Of a stretch of DNA of 64,000 bases, positions 8,303 through 15,662 are shown in pieces. The translations under genes and the position numbers were made by a program. Source of the stretch: Bacillota bacterium (GTDB taxonomy: Bacteria > Bacillota > Limnochordia > Limnochordales > ZCTH02-B6); contig PKQS01000009.1 of assembly GCA_017577945.1 (NCBI GenBank), positions 310,001-374,000 on the forward strand, in the 5' to 3' direction. Below the pieces are notes generated by a model, which saw only the letters and a program-made list of their open reading frames with translations, was not told where the DNA came from and did no database searches. Each line of letters starts with the position of its first letter. The first letter of the stretch is position 1.

Positions 8303-9742
8303 CTACGGGTCAGTCGTCACGATCAGCAGCCGCCGCCGGGCGTCCCACTCGTACGCGGCGCCGAACCAGGTGGGAAACTCCAACGGAACGTATGTGCGGC
8401 CGTCTTGGAGAACAGGCGCCGCGGACGCCGCCCGGATGCCCGCCGGCGACGTCACGAGCCGCTCGCCGATGGTCAGCACCACGTACGTTTGCCGTCCCGT
8501 CACCGTCAGCCGCTGCGCGGACGAATCCCAATACAGCTGCAGTCCCAAGGCGGCCGCCCAATCCCGGGCCGACAGCATAACCTGGCCTTGCTCCAGCCGG
8601 GGCGGGTCCTGCAGCGCCACGGTGCGGCCATCGACCACCAACTGGAAGTACCCTGATGGACGGCGCGCCCACGCGCGCAGCGTGCCGCCGTCCGCTTGGG
8701 TTCGCTCCAGGAGGATGAACTTGTCGCTATCCGGCCATTCAGCGGCCGCCAAAGGCGGATTGCTCCAGCCTTCGTCCGCTCGCGCCAGCGATCCGGCCCG
8801 CACGCGCCAGACGCCCAGTCCCCCGCCGTTGTGCGCCAGCAGCCCGTCGACGGTGTCGCCTGGCCAGCGCCAGCGCGTCATGAACGAAAACGGCAGCTGC
8901 GCATCGCTGATCGGCGTCGCGTCTTGCACGAGCCGGCTGCCGTCCCATGCAAACCGGTACAGCAACTGCTCTGTCGTCGACACGATCACCTGCGGCCCTG
9001 TGCCCAGCACATCGGCCACGGTCAGGGCGGTAGGCGTTCCCCATACGAACGCCTGGCTGGCGGGTTCCACCAGCGGCCACGCCCATACGCTGACGCGTCC
9101 CTGTTCGTCGGCGACGATCAGCACCGGTTGGGCCGTGCCGGGCAGCGCGGCGATGGACACCGCCACCGCGCGGCCCCAACTGCGAGGCCATTGCCAGACC
9201 GCCGAGAGCGTCCGCTGCGCCGCATTCCACGTGAATACGGTCACGCCGCCGCCCGCGTCTCTCGCGACCAGCTCAGGCCGGCCGTCGCCGGACAGGTCCG
9301 CGGCCGCGAGCATCTCCACCGCGGACCACAAGTAGCCGGTTTGGGCGGCCACCACCCAGTCCGATCCGGTCCAGCGCAGAAGGTAGATGGCGCCGGCTTG
9401 CGCGGTGCCGACAGCAATGGAGGGAACGCCGTCGCCGATAAAGTCCGCTACCGCCACTGCAGTGGCCGGCGCGGGCAACGGCGGTATGTGGGCTACAACG
9501 ACCCAGGCCGACAGCGCGTCGTCCGCGGGCGCGAGGACGTAGATGCCGTCCGCGCCTGCCGCGACCAGTTCATACTGTCCCGAAGCGGTCGTGTCCGCGA
9601 CGGCGAACGCCGCCGCCGGCGCCGGCAAGTCCGCTTCCGCGACGAGCGCGGCCGCCCGCGCCTTGAATCCCGTTAGGAAAGAAAACGCCAGGAGAACCAG
9701 CAACGCTGCTATGGCGGGATGGGCGCTTTTCCGGTGAACCAT
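8303..9742 (-). CDS. Secreted VCBS/FG-GAP-like propeller protein with C-terminal copper-amine-oxidase-N-like domain
   Basis: The 479-aa protein starts with a signal peptide (MVHRK, hydrophobic to about residue 25, then KARA). It is followed by repeats containing ADxxGDGxPxxxVG-type motifs (VADFIGDGVPSIAVG, ADLSGDGRPELVARD, VADVLGTGPQVIV), which suggest an FG-GAP/VCBS beta-propeller over about residues 30-350. The last 100 residues (VDGRTVALQ ... LSARDWAAALGLQLYWD ... GRTYVPLE) match the stalk-like copper amine oxidase N-terminal domain common in Firmicutes surface proteins. It is probably exported and cell-wall associated. Start choice is uncertain: GTG 9760 and ATG 9793 are in frame, and no Shine-Dalgarno site is strong. 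Enzymatic function is unknown. Confidence 0.75.
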   Translation of the reverse strand: MVHRKSAHPAIAALLVLLAFSFLTGFKARAAALVAEADLPAPAAAFAVADTTASGQYELVAAGADGIYVLAPADDALSAWVVVAHIPPLPAPATAVAVADFIGDGVPSIAVGTAQAGAIYLLRWTGSDWVVAAQTGYLWSAVEMLAAADLSGDGRPELVARDAGGGVTVFTWNAAQRTLSAVWQWPRSWGRAVAVSIAALPGTAQPVLIVADEQGRVSVWAWPLVEPASQAFVWGTPTALTVADVLGTGPQVIVSTTEQLLYRFAWDGSRLVQDATPISDAQLPFSFMTRWRWPGDTVDGLLAHNGGGLGVWRVRAGSLARADEGWSNPPLAAAEWPDSDKFILLERTQADGGTLRAWARRPSGYFQLVVDGRTVALQDPPRLEQGQVMLSARDWAAALGLQLYWDSSAQRLTVTGRQTYVVLTIGERLVTSPAGIRAASAAPVLQDGRTYVPLEFPTWFGAAYEWDARRRLLIVTTDP

Positions 9743-9850
9743 GTGACAACTATTCCGCACGGGACCTGTCCTGTCCTTCCGGAGCCGGACCATGGTCTAG
9801 GTGCCGCCTGGGGGATGCGCCGGCGGCCGGCCCGCGCCGAAAAAAGAAAA

Positions 9851-9935
9851 AGAGGCTTCGAGAAGAGGAAACTGTGCCTTTCGGCTTCCTTCCGTGGAAA
9901 CCGCCCTGTATTTGAACTTCTCGAAGCCCCTTTCT
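9851..9935 (-). terminator. Structured intergenic RNA / terminator downstream of the NatAB-like genes
   Basis: A 12-bp perfect stem (9854-9865 with 9917-9928) encloses about 51 nt that can fold further, including GCC-GAAA-GGC. On the minus strand the stem is followed by a long T-rich tract (reverse of the A-run at 9839-9852), so it should terminate the exporter transcript. The large structured loop is more than a terminator needs. Confidence 0.6.
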
Positions 9936-9977
9936 AGTTTGCCGGGACGCGTCCGGGAACATACCGGCTGGCGTCGT

Positions 9978-11168
9978 TCAGTCGGGGTAGCGCAGCCAGC
10001 GCCAAATTTCCCGCCATGACGCCGACTTGCCGTACATCAGCATACCCGTGCGGAACAACCGGGAGGCGGCTTTAGCGATCAGCCACGTGGAAAGCAGCAT
10101 GATGGTCACCGCCGCGGCGATTTCCCACGGGGCCATCGCTTCCATGCCGACCCGCACGCTCGCGATGACCGGCATGCTCACGGGAAACAGCGACAGCACC
10201 TTGGCGATGACGCCTTCCGGGTTCTCGACGACCGGCGGGAGGAAAAAGAACGGCATCAGCGGCAGCATGAACACGATGGCCTGCGAGTTGGAAGCGCTTT
10301 GCAAGTCCTCCATCGTGGCCCCAAGGCCCACAAACAGCGCCGCGTAGAACAAGTAGCCCAGCAGCGCGAATGCGGACAGCAGCAGCGCCTTGTCAAGCAC
10401 AAGGAAGTCCGCCACCGGCAGGTCGAGGACGAACTGGGCCAACGGCAAGCCGACCGTCAGCCAGAACGCAATCTGGATGACGCCCAGCAGGAAGTGGCCC
10501 ACGATCTTCCCCATCATGAGCTGGTCCGGGTCGACGGAGGACAGCACGATTTCGCTCATCCGGTCGCGCTTTTCCTGCAGCGCGCTTTGCAGCAGCATGC
10601 TTCCCGACGCCAGAATTAAGTACATCAGCAAGACCAGAAACGCGATGGCCATGGGCAACGCCCGCAGCGGAGGGCCGCTCTCCGGCTCGTCCAGCACCGA
10701 CGTCACGAACACGGGCCGAGCGGACACGTAGGCAAGTACGTCCGCGGCGACTTGCCGTTCTTGTAGACGAAGTGCCTGCAGCAGGCCCGCGATGGCGTCG
10801 GTCAACGCTTCGGGCGGAATGCGCTGCTTCTGCACGTAAACCGCCAGCACGCCCGTGCTCACGAACTGCTTGTCCAGCACGAAGTAGCCTTCCGCCTCGC
10901 CGGAGCGGACGGCCTGCGCCGCTTCTTCCGCGGTCGCCTTTACCTGCAGCGTCACCGTCGAGCCTTCCAGCGCCCCGAGCAAATACGGAACGGCTTGCAA
11001 CTCGTCCACGACGGCATACGTCACTGGTCTAGGCTCCTCGAGCCGCTCGGTGAAAGCCGGCAGCGCGACCAGCACGACGAACAGGAGGGGCGTCAGCAGC
11101 AACCCAATGATGAACTGCCTATTGCGCAGGTGGCGCATGACTTCCCAGCGTACGATCTGCCACACCAC
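9978..11168 (-). CDS. ABC-2 type export permease, NatB-like
   Basis: The 396-aa membrane protein has an N-terminal helix at about residues 20-40, then an extracytoplasmic region of about 140 residues (VTYAVVDE ... EGYFVLD), and five helices in the C-terminal half. This is the layout of NatB/YhaP-type ABC-2 permeases. The conserved ABC-2 stretch around LQEKRDRMSEIVLSSVDPDQLMMGKI is clear. It should form the membrane part of an ATP-driven exporter, with sodium, drugs or peptides as possible substrates. It starts at GTG 11168, 1 nt after the stop of the ATPase gene, so the two are coupled. Confidence 0.87.
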   Translation of the reverse strand: MVWQIVRWEVMRHLRNRQFIIGLLLTPLLFVVLVALPAFTERLEEPRPVTYAVVDELQAVPYLLGALEGSTVTLQVKATAEEAAQAVRSGEAEGYFVLDKQFVSTGVLAVYVQKQRIPPEALTDAIAGLLQALRLQERQVAADVLAYVSARPVFVTSVLDEPESGPPLRALPMAIAFLVLLMYLILASGSMLLQSALQEKRDRMSEIVLSSVDPDQLMMGKIVGHFLLGVIQIAFWLTVGLPLAQFVLDLPVADFLVLDKALLLSAFALLGYLFYAALFVGLGATMEDLQSASNSQAIVFMLPLMPFFFLPPVVENPEGVIAKVLSLFPVSMPVIASVRVGMEAMAPWEIAAAVTIMLLSTWLIAKAASRLFRTGMLMYGKSASWREIWRWLRYPD

Positions 11169-11169
11169 G

Positions 11170-12090
11170 CTACGCCACCGTCCTCTCGGAGACCATCCGC
11201 ACGAAAATGTCGTGCAGCGAAATGCGGGCGATGGAGATTTCTTCGATGGGTGCGTCTTGCGGGAGCCGCGCCATTAGCTGAGCCGGCGTGACGCCCGGAC
11301 GCAGGAGGCATGTCCAGCGCGCGCCTTCCCGGACTTCGTCCTCAATCAGATCCGGGGCGCTGAAGCGCCAGTCGGGCCGCGACAACAGCGCGCTGACCCG
11401 GTGCAGCCCGTACTGGGCCTTAATCTCCACCAGCGGGCCGTACAGGACCCGTCGACCATTGTTGATGAGGAAAATGCGGTCGCACAGCTCCTCGACGATG
11501 TTCATCTGGTGGCTGGACAGCAGCACCGCCGCGCCCCGCCGCGCCAAAGCGCGGATTTCCGCCCGGAACAGATCCTGATTCACCGGGTCCAACCCCGAGA
11601 AGGGCTCGTCCAACACGACTAGGTCCGGCTCGTGGATGACGGCTGCGATGAACTGAACTTTCTGGGCCATGCCCTTGGAGAGCTCTTGTACTTTGGCGTT
11701 CGCGTAGGCGCCCAAGCCGAAGCGATCCAGCCACGCCCGCGCCCGCTTTCTCGCCTCCTCGCGGGACAGCCCCTTGATGGAACCCAAGAAGACCAGGACG
11801 TCCATGACGCGCGCTTCCTTATACAACCCGCGCTCTTCCGGCAGGTAGCCGACGCGCTGCTTCGGCACGCGCCGCGACTCGGCGACGCCGTCCAGATGGA
11901 ACGTGATGCGGCCCGAGTCAGGGGCGGTGATGCCCATGATCATGCGCAAGGTCGTCGTCTTACCGGCGCCGTTGGGCCCGAGAAACCCGAGAATCTCCCC
12001 TCGCCCGACGGAAAACGAAACCGAATCTACGGCGGTCTTCCGGTGATAGCGTTTTACGACGCAGTCAACGTTGAGAACGGTGTTCGTCAA
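11170..12090 (-). CDS. ABC exporter ATP-binding protein, NatA-like
   Basis: The 306-aa cytoplasmic ATPase has Walker A GPNGAGKTT at about residues 39-47 and Walker B LVVLDEPFSGLDP. The signature is a degenerate LSKGMAQK, and the H-loop motif is LSSHQMN, as in NatA/YhaQ. About 80 residues after the ATPase domain form the C-terminal extension usual in this group. It starts at TTG 12090, with GGGAGG 7 nt upstream and no closer in-frame ATG or GTG. It is the first gene of a two-gene operon, read away from tRNA-Pro. Confidence 0.9.
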   Translation of the reverse strand: MTNTVLNVDCVVKRYHRKTAVDSVSFSVGRGEILGFLGPNGAGKTTTLRMIMGITAPDSGRITFHLDGVAESRRVPKQRVGYLPEERGLYKEARVMDVLVFLGSIKGLSREEARKRARAWLDRFGLGAYANAKVQELSKGMAQKVQFIAAVIHEPDLVVLDEPFSGLDPVNQDLFRAEIRALARRGAAVLLSSHQMNIVEELCDRIFLINNGRRVLYGPLVEIKAQYGLHRVSALLSRPDWRFSAPDLIEDEVREGARWTCLLRPGVTPAQLMARLPQDAPIEEISIARISLHDIFVRMVSERTVA

Positions 12091-12150
12091 TTCACTTCCT
12101 CCCTGCTCGCAAGCGCCGAGTTGGGTGCCGGCGGTTGATTTCCGCCGCAG

Positions 12151-12178
12151 ACTATAGTACCATAATATTCGCGGTAAA
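12151..12178 (-). promoter_or_regulatory. Putative sigma-A promoter of the NatAB-like operon
   Basis: On the minus strand TTTACC (12173-12178) is separated by 16 nt from TATAGT (12151-12156), about 60 nt before the TTG start. The elements match 4/6 and 5/6 of consensus. Confidence 0.5.
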
Positions 12179-12181
12179 CGT

Positions 12182-12259
12182 CGGGGCGTGGCGCAGCTTG
12201 GTTAGCGCGCTACCTTGGGGTGGTAGAGGTCGCTGGTTCGAATCCAGTCGCCCCGACCA
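12182..12259 (+). tRNA. tRNA-Pro (anticodon GGG)
   Basis: A full cloverleaf can be drawn. The acceptor stem CGGGGCG pairs with CGCCCCG. The D arm is GCGC...GCGC. The anticodon stem CTACC/GGTAG carries the loop TTGGGGT (anticodon GGG at positions 34-36), and the T arm is GCTGG-TTCGAAT-CCAGT. The 3' CCA is encoded (12257-12259). It is 78 nt long and followed directly by a terminator hairpin. Confidence 0.97.
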
Positions 12260-12265
12260 CGCAAA

Positions 12266-12306
12266 AGCCCTTCGCAAGCCACTTTGCGAAGGGCTCTCTT
12301 ATTTCT
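12266..12306 (+). terminator. Terminator of tRNA-Pro
   Basis: A perfect 12-bp stem (12266-12277 with 12284-12295) with a 6-nt loop is followed by CTCTTATTTCTT, 7 nt after the tRNA CCA end. Confidence 0.85.
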
Positions 12307-12562
12307 TAGGGCTCTGACTGTAGCAAAGATGTAGCAAGCGAGAAGTTTTGCACAGGGGTTGCTTATCGGAGCGCCGGGAAACTGCGACAGCAAGGCCCCG
12401 GTAGCGCTCATGAGGACCAAAGCGAGCAGGTGTTTTCGCCTTGAAACGTCGAAGAAGCTTCCAGCCGGGGCGGGACAACGCCGCGGCTTACCCCGCCGCG
12501 CAGTCGCGGGAAACGCAGCAAAACGGGCACGGACGAAACCGGCACGGACTGGAGTGAGGGAC
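12307..12562 (+). other. Leader region upstream of formate-THF ligase, with one hairpin
   Basis: No convincing gene is visible. GAGCGC-CGGG (12369-12378) can pair with CCCG-gta-GCGCTC (12397-12409), giving a bulged hairpin. I compared it by eye with ZTP, tetrahydrofolate and glycine riboswitch cores and found no match. A reading frame continues upstream through this stretch, but its composition and lack of a Shine-Dalgarno site argue against it being coding. No clear promoter was found. Confidence 0.35.
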
Positions 12563-14257
12563 ATGAACGATGCGCGCACGATGGCGGGCCCGGTCACGAC
12601 GACGATGCGGCCCATCGAGGAAATCGCCGCGGCCGCCGGGTTCTTCCCGGAGGAAGTGGAGCCGTACGGCCGCTGGATGGCTAAGGTGAGCCTGCGCGCG
12701 CTGGAGCGGTTAAAGGATCGGCCCAACGGCAAGCTGATTTACACGACGGCCATCACGGCCACGCCCGCGGGCGAAGGGAAAACCACCATCGCCATCGGCC
12801 TCACGCAGGCGCTGGGCGTGCTGGGCAAGCGGGCGGCCGTCGCGTTGCGCGAGCCGTCGATGGGGCCGGTTTTCGGCATCAAGGGTGGGGCGACCGGCGG
12901 CGGGCGCGCCCGCATCGTCCCGGAAGCGGAAATCAACTTGCATTTCACCGGCGACATCCACGCGGTGGGCGCCGCCCACAACCTCCTGGCGGCCATGATC
13001 GACAATCACATTTATCACGGCAACGAGCTGGGCATCGACCCGCGCACCGTCGTCTGGCCCCGGGTCCTCGACGTCAATGACCGCCAGCTGCGGCACATCG
13101 TCGTCGGCCTGGGGGGAACGGCCCACGGCGTGCCGCGGGAGACGCGCTTTGACATCACCGTGGCGTCGGAAGTCATGGCCATCTTGTGCCTCGCGGAGAG
13201 CATCGAGGACCTCAAGGAACGGCTCGGCCGCATCTACGTGGGCCGGACGTACGACGGGAAGCCCGTGTTCGCCCGGGACTTGGGCGCCGTCAACGCCATG
13301 GCGGCCATTTTGGCCCAGGCCATCAAGCCGAATCTCGTGCAGACGCTGGAAGGCCAACCCGCCTTCGTGCACGGAGGGCCGTTCGCCAACATCGCGCACG
13401 GCAACAACTCCGTCCTGGCCACGAAGCTGGCCCTGAAAACGGCGGACTACGTGGTGACCGAGGGCGGTTTCGCGGCGGATCTCGGCGCGGAGAAATTCTT
13501 CGACATCGTGCACGGCTACAGCGGCTTGGTGCCCGACGTGGTGGTTCTGGTGGCTACCGTGCGGGCGCTGCGCATGCACGGCGGCGTGCCGCGCTCCCGC
13601 TTTACCGAGCCCAACGTGGAGGCGGTTGAAGCCGGCCTGGCCAACCTGGAGCATCACGTCCAGCTCATTCGCCGCTTCGGCTTGCCGGTGGTAGTGGCCA
13701 TCAACCGCTTCGACGGCGATACGCCCGAAGAGCTGGCGGCCGTGGCGCGGCGCTGCAACGACCTGGGCGTGCCGTCGGCCGTCGCCACAGTCGTGCAAGA
13801 CGGCGGCCCCGGCGGCGTGGAGCTGGCCGCGCGGGTGCTCGAGACGCTGGAGAAGGCAGCAGCCCAAGGCCCTGCGGCGAGCCGCTTCCGCCCGGCGTAC
13901 GACTGGTCCCTGCCCATCCGGGACAAGCTCGAAATCTTGGCCAGGAACGTCTACGGAGCCGACGGCGTCGTCTTTACGCCGCAGGCGCTGAAAGAAATCA
14001 AGGAGTGCGAAGAGATGGGGCTGGGCCACCTCCCCGTCTGTGTGGCCAAGACGCAGCACTCGATTTCGGATCAGCCTCACCTTAAGGGTGCGCCCAAGGG
14101 TTGGACCTTGACCGTCCGGTCGGTGCGTCCCAACGCCGGCGCAGGCTTTCTGGTCTGCCTGACGGGCGACGTAATGACGATGCCGGGACTGCCCAAGCGG
14201 CCTGCGGCCTTGAACGTAGACGTGACGGCCGACGGAGAGATTTCCTTGCCCGTGTAG
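12563..14257 (+). CDS. fhs: Formate--tetrahydrofolate ligase
   Basis: The enzyme makes 10-formyl-tetrahydrofolate from formate, THF and ATP in the cytoplasm, feeding purine synthesis and one-carbon pathways. The 564-aa protein matches the usual 555-560 aa. The ATP loop TPAGEGKTT sits at about residues 67-75. Family blocks are clear: REPSMGPVFGIKGGATGGG, MNLHFTGDIHA-like (INLHFTGDIHAVGAAHNLLAAMIDNH, in part), and PxFVHGGPFANIAHGNNS. I chose ATG 12563 (after GAGGGA) because homology begins with RPIEEIA soon after; the in-frame extension to 12359 is not conserved-looking. It is a single gene, with convergent lysC next. Its presence is compatible with acetogenic or purine roles, but not diagnostic. 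Confidence 0.95.
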   Translation: MNDARTMAGPVTTTMRPIEEIAAAAGFFPEEVEPYGRWMAKVSLRALERLKDRPNGKLIYTTAITATPAGEGKTTIAIGLTQALGVLGKRAAVALREPSMGPVFGIKGGATGGGRARIVPEAEINLHFTGDIHAVGAAHNLLAAMIDNHIYHGNELGIDPRTVVWPRVLDVNDRQLRHIVVGLGGTAHGVPRETRFDITVASEVMAILCLAESIEDLKERLGRIYVGRTYDGKPVFARDLGAVNAMAAILAQAIKPNLVQTLEGQPAFVHGGPFANIAHGNNSVLATKLALKTADYVVTEGGFAADLGAEKFFDIVHGYSGLVPDVVVLVATVRALRMHGGVPRSRFTEPNVEAVEAGLANLEHHVQLIRRFGLPVVVAINRFDGDTPEELAAVARRCNDLGVPSAVATVVQDGGPGGVELAARVLETLEKAAAQGPAASRFRPAYDWSLPIRDKLEILARNVYGADGVVFTPQALKEIKECEEMGLGHLPVCVAKTQHSISDQPHLKGAPKGWTLTVRSVRPNAGAGFLVCLTGDVMTMPGLPKRPAALNVDVTADGEISLPV

Positions 14258-14269
14258 GGCGCCGGCGCA

Positions 14270-14794
14270 CTAATCGGCGTGTGCAGGACGGCCGGCGGCG
14301 ACCGCGGCAGTCTGCGTTTCGCCGAGACCGAAGGCTTCGTGGATGGCCCGGACCGCCGTCGGCACGGCGTCCAAGGCGATAAGACACGACACCTTGATTT
14401 CCGACGTGCTGATCACCTGGATGTTGATGCCGTGTTCGGCCAGCGCCCGGAACATGCGAGCCGCGACGCCCGGATTGCTCATCATGCCCGCCCCGACGAT
14501 GGACACTTTCCCGACGTCGGTGGCATGCAAGACGCCGGTGGCGCCCAATTCCCGGGCAACGCGCTCAGTGACCTCCAGCGTCTTGGGCAGATCGTCGCGG
14601 GTGACCGTGAAGAGCAGGTCCGTGCGGTTTTCGCGCTTGGTGGATTGCACGATCATGTCGACGTTGATTTGCTCCGCCGCCAACGCCGAGAACAGCCGGT
14701 AAGCGACGCCGGGCCGGTCCGGCACGTCGATGACGACCACTTTCGCTACGTTGGTGTCGTGCGCGACCCCCACGACGACCATGTCCCGTTCCAT
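14270..14794 (-). CDS. Predicted aspartate kinase beta subunit from internal start
   Basis: This frame lies inside lysC and is in phase with it (738 nt after its start). ATG 14794 has the Shine-Dalgarno sequence AAAGGAG at 14803-14809, 8 nt away and stronger than the one before the full-length start. The product (174 aa, [13 protein letters not shown]...) is just the two ACT domains. The same in-phase overlapping arrangement is established for B. subtilis aspartokinase II, where it yields an alpha2-beta2 enzyme. Here it is inferred from sequence alone. Confidence 0.65.
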   Translation of the reverse strand: MERDMVVVGVAHDTNVAKVVVIDVPDRPGVAYRLFSALAAEQINVDMIVQSTKRENRTDLLFTVTRDDLPKTLEVTERVARELGATGVLHATDVGKVSIVGAGMMSNPGVAARMFRALAEHGINIQVISTSEIKVSCLIALDAVPTAVRAIHEAFGLGETQTAAVAAGRPAHAD

Positions 14795-15532
14795 CGTCTT
14801 TTCTCCTTTCACGTAGGTGCCTTCCCGGTCCGAAAAGCTGGACCGCACGTGAATAGTCACGCCGTGCTGCGCCGCTACCTCGACGCTGCGCGGCTGCAGC
14901 ACCACCGCGCCCAGGCTGGCCATCTCCAGCATCTCGCCGTAAGAAATGTCCCGCAGCTTGCGTGCCGTCGGTACTACCCGCGGGTCCGCGGTGAAGACGC
15001 CCTCCACGTCGGTGTAAATTTCGCAGATGTCAGCCTCCAGGGCGGCGGCGAGGGCGACGGCGGTCGTGTCCGAGCCGCCGCGGCCCAGCGTCGTGATATC
15101 CTCCTCGTCTCGACTCAGCCCCTGGAACCCGGCGACGATGACGATCTTGCCCTGGGCCAGCTCGCGGCGCACGCGGCTTGGGTCAACCCGCAAAATCTTG
15201 GCGCGGGTGTGGACGTTGTCGGTAATGATGCCCCCTTGCGGCCCGGTCAGCGAGACGGCGGCTTCGCCCAACGCGTCGATGGCCATGGCCAGCAAGGCGC
15301 AGCTGGCTTGCTCGCCGGTGGCCAGCAGCATGTCCAGCTCCCGCCGGGGCGGCGCCGGATGCACCTGACGCGCCAGCGCGATGAGCTCGTCGGTAGTGTG
15401 CCCCATGGCCGACACGACGGCCACGACCTGCGCGCCGGACCGCTTGGTGGCCACGATGCGCCCCGCCACGGCTTTGATTCGCTCGGGCGTGGCCACGGAC
15501 GATCCACCGTACTTTTGTACAATAAGAGCCAT
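14270..15532 (-). CDS. lysC: Aspartate kinase (alpha chain; probable internal beta start)
   Basis: The enzyme phosphorylates L-aspartate, the first step to lysine, threonine and methionine. The 420-aa protein begins [10 protein letters not shown], the kinase signature; the kinase domain covers about residues 1-245, followed by two ACT regulatory domains (about 265-335 and 345-410). This is the class II layout of B. subtilis LysC. An in-frame ATG at 14794 (residue 247) is preceded by AAAGGAG with 8-nt spacing, so a separate C-terminal beta chain of 174 aa is likely, as known in Bacillus. It lies 130 nt downstream of hom with its own promoter candidate between them. Confidence 0.95.
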   Translation of the reverse strand: MALIVQKYGGSSVATPERIKAVAGRIVATKRSGAQVVAVVSAMGHTTDELIALARQVHPAPPRRELDMLLATGEQASCALLAMAIDALGEAAVSLTGPQGGIITDNVHTRAKILRVDPSRVRRELAQGKIVIVAGFQGLSRDEEDITTLGRGGSDTTAVALAAALEADICEIYTDVEGVFTADPRVVPTARKLRDISYGEMLEMASLGAVVLQPRSVEVAAQHGVTIHVRSSFSDREGTYVKGEKTMERDMVVVGVAHDTNVAKVVVIDVPDRPGVAYRLFSALAAEQINVDMIVQSTKRENRTDLLFTVTRDDLPKTLEVTERVARELGATGVLHATDVGKVSIVGAGMMSNPGVAARMFRALAEHGINIQVISTSEIKVSCLIALDAVPTAVRAIHEAFGLGETQTAAVAAGRPAHAD

Positions 15533-15616
15533 ATGTCACGTTACTCCCCCGGCACCTGGGCAGAGCCCGGCGCCTCGCAAGATAGCAGACCGCCGGCTGC
15601 GGCGTCTGTCCAGTGC

Positions 15617-15646
15617 TATTCTATGGGAGCCGGCGGCTCCTTGTCG
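15617..15646 (-). promoter_or_regulatory. Putative lysC promoter with palindrome in spacer
   Basis: On the minus strand TCGACA (15641-15646), an 18-nt spacer and TAGAAT (15617-15622) match 5/6 and 5/6 of the sigma-A consensus. The spacer is almost filled by the inverted repeat GGAGCC-GCC-GGCTCC (15625-15639), a plausible operator. Confidence 0.55.
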
Positions 15647-15662
15647 ACGTGCTTGCAGAGCG

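Noticed and set aside
9851-9935. Resemblance to a small SRP RNA (GGAAGGAAGC on the minus strand)
   Set aside because: The apical GGAA tetraloop and the symmetric and asymmetric internal loops of helix 8 cannot be formed properly; the outer stem with T-tract fits a terminator better.
12259-12360. Possible integration remnant next to tRNA-Pro (repeat TGTAGCAA twice)
   Set aside because: No integrase, no duplicated tRNA 3' end and no phage genes nearby; the stretch is mostly the tRNA terminator.
12359-12562. N-terminal extension of formate-THF ligase
   Set aside because: The frame is open but has no ribosome site, its composition differs from the enzyme, and ATG 12563 gives the expected length.
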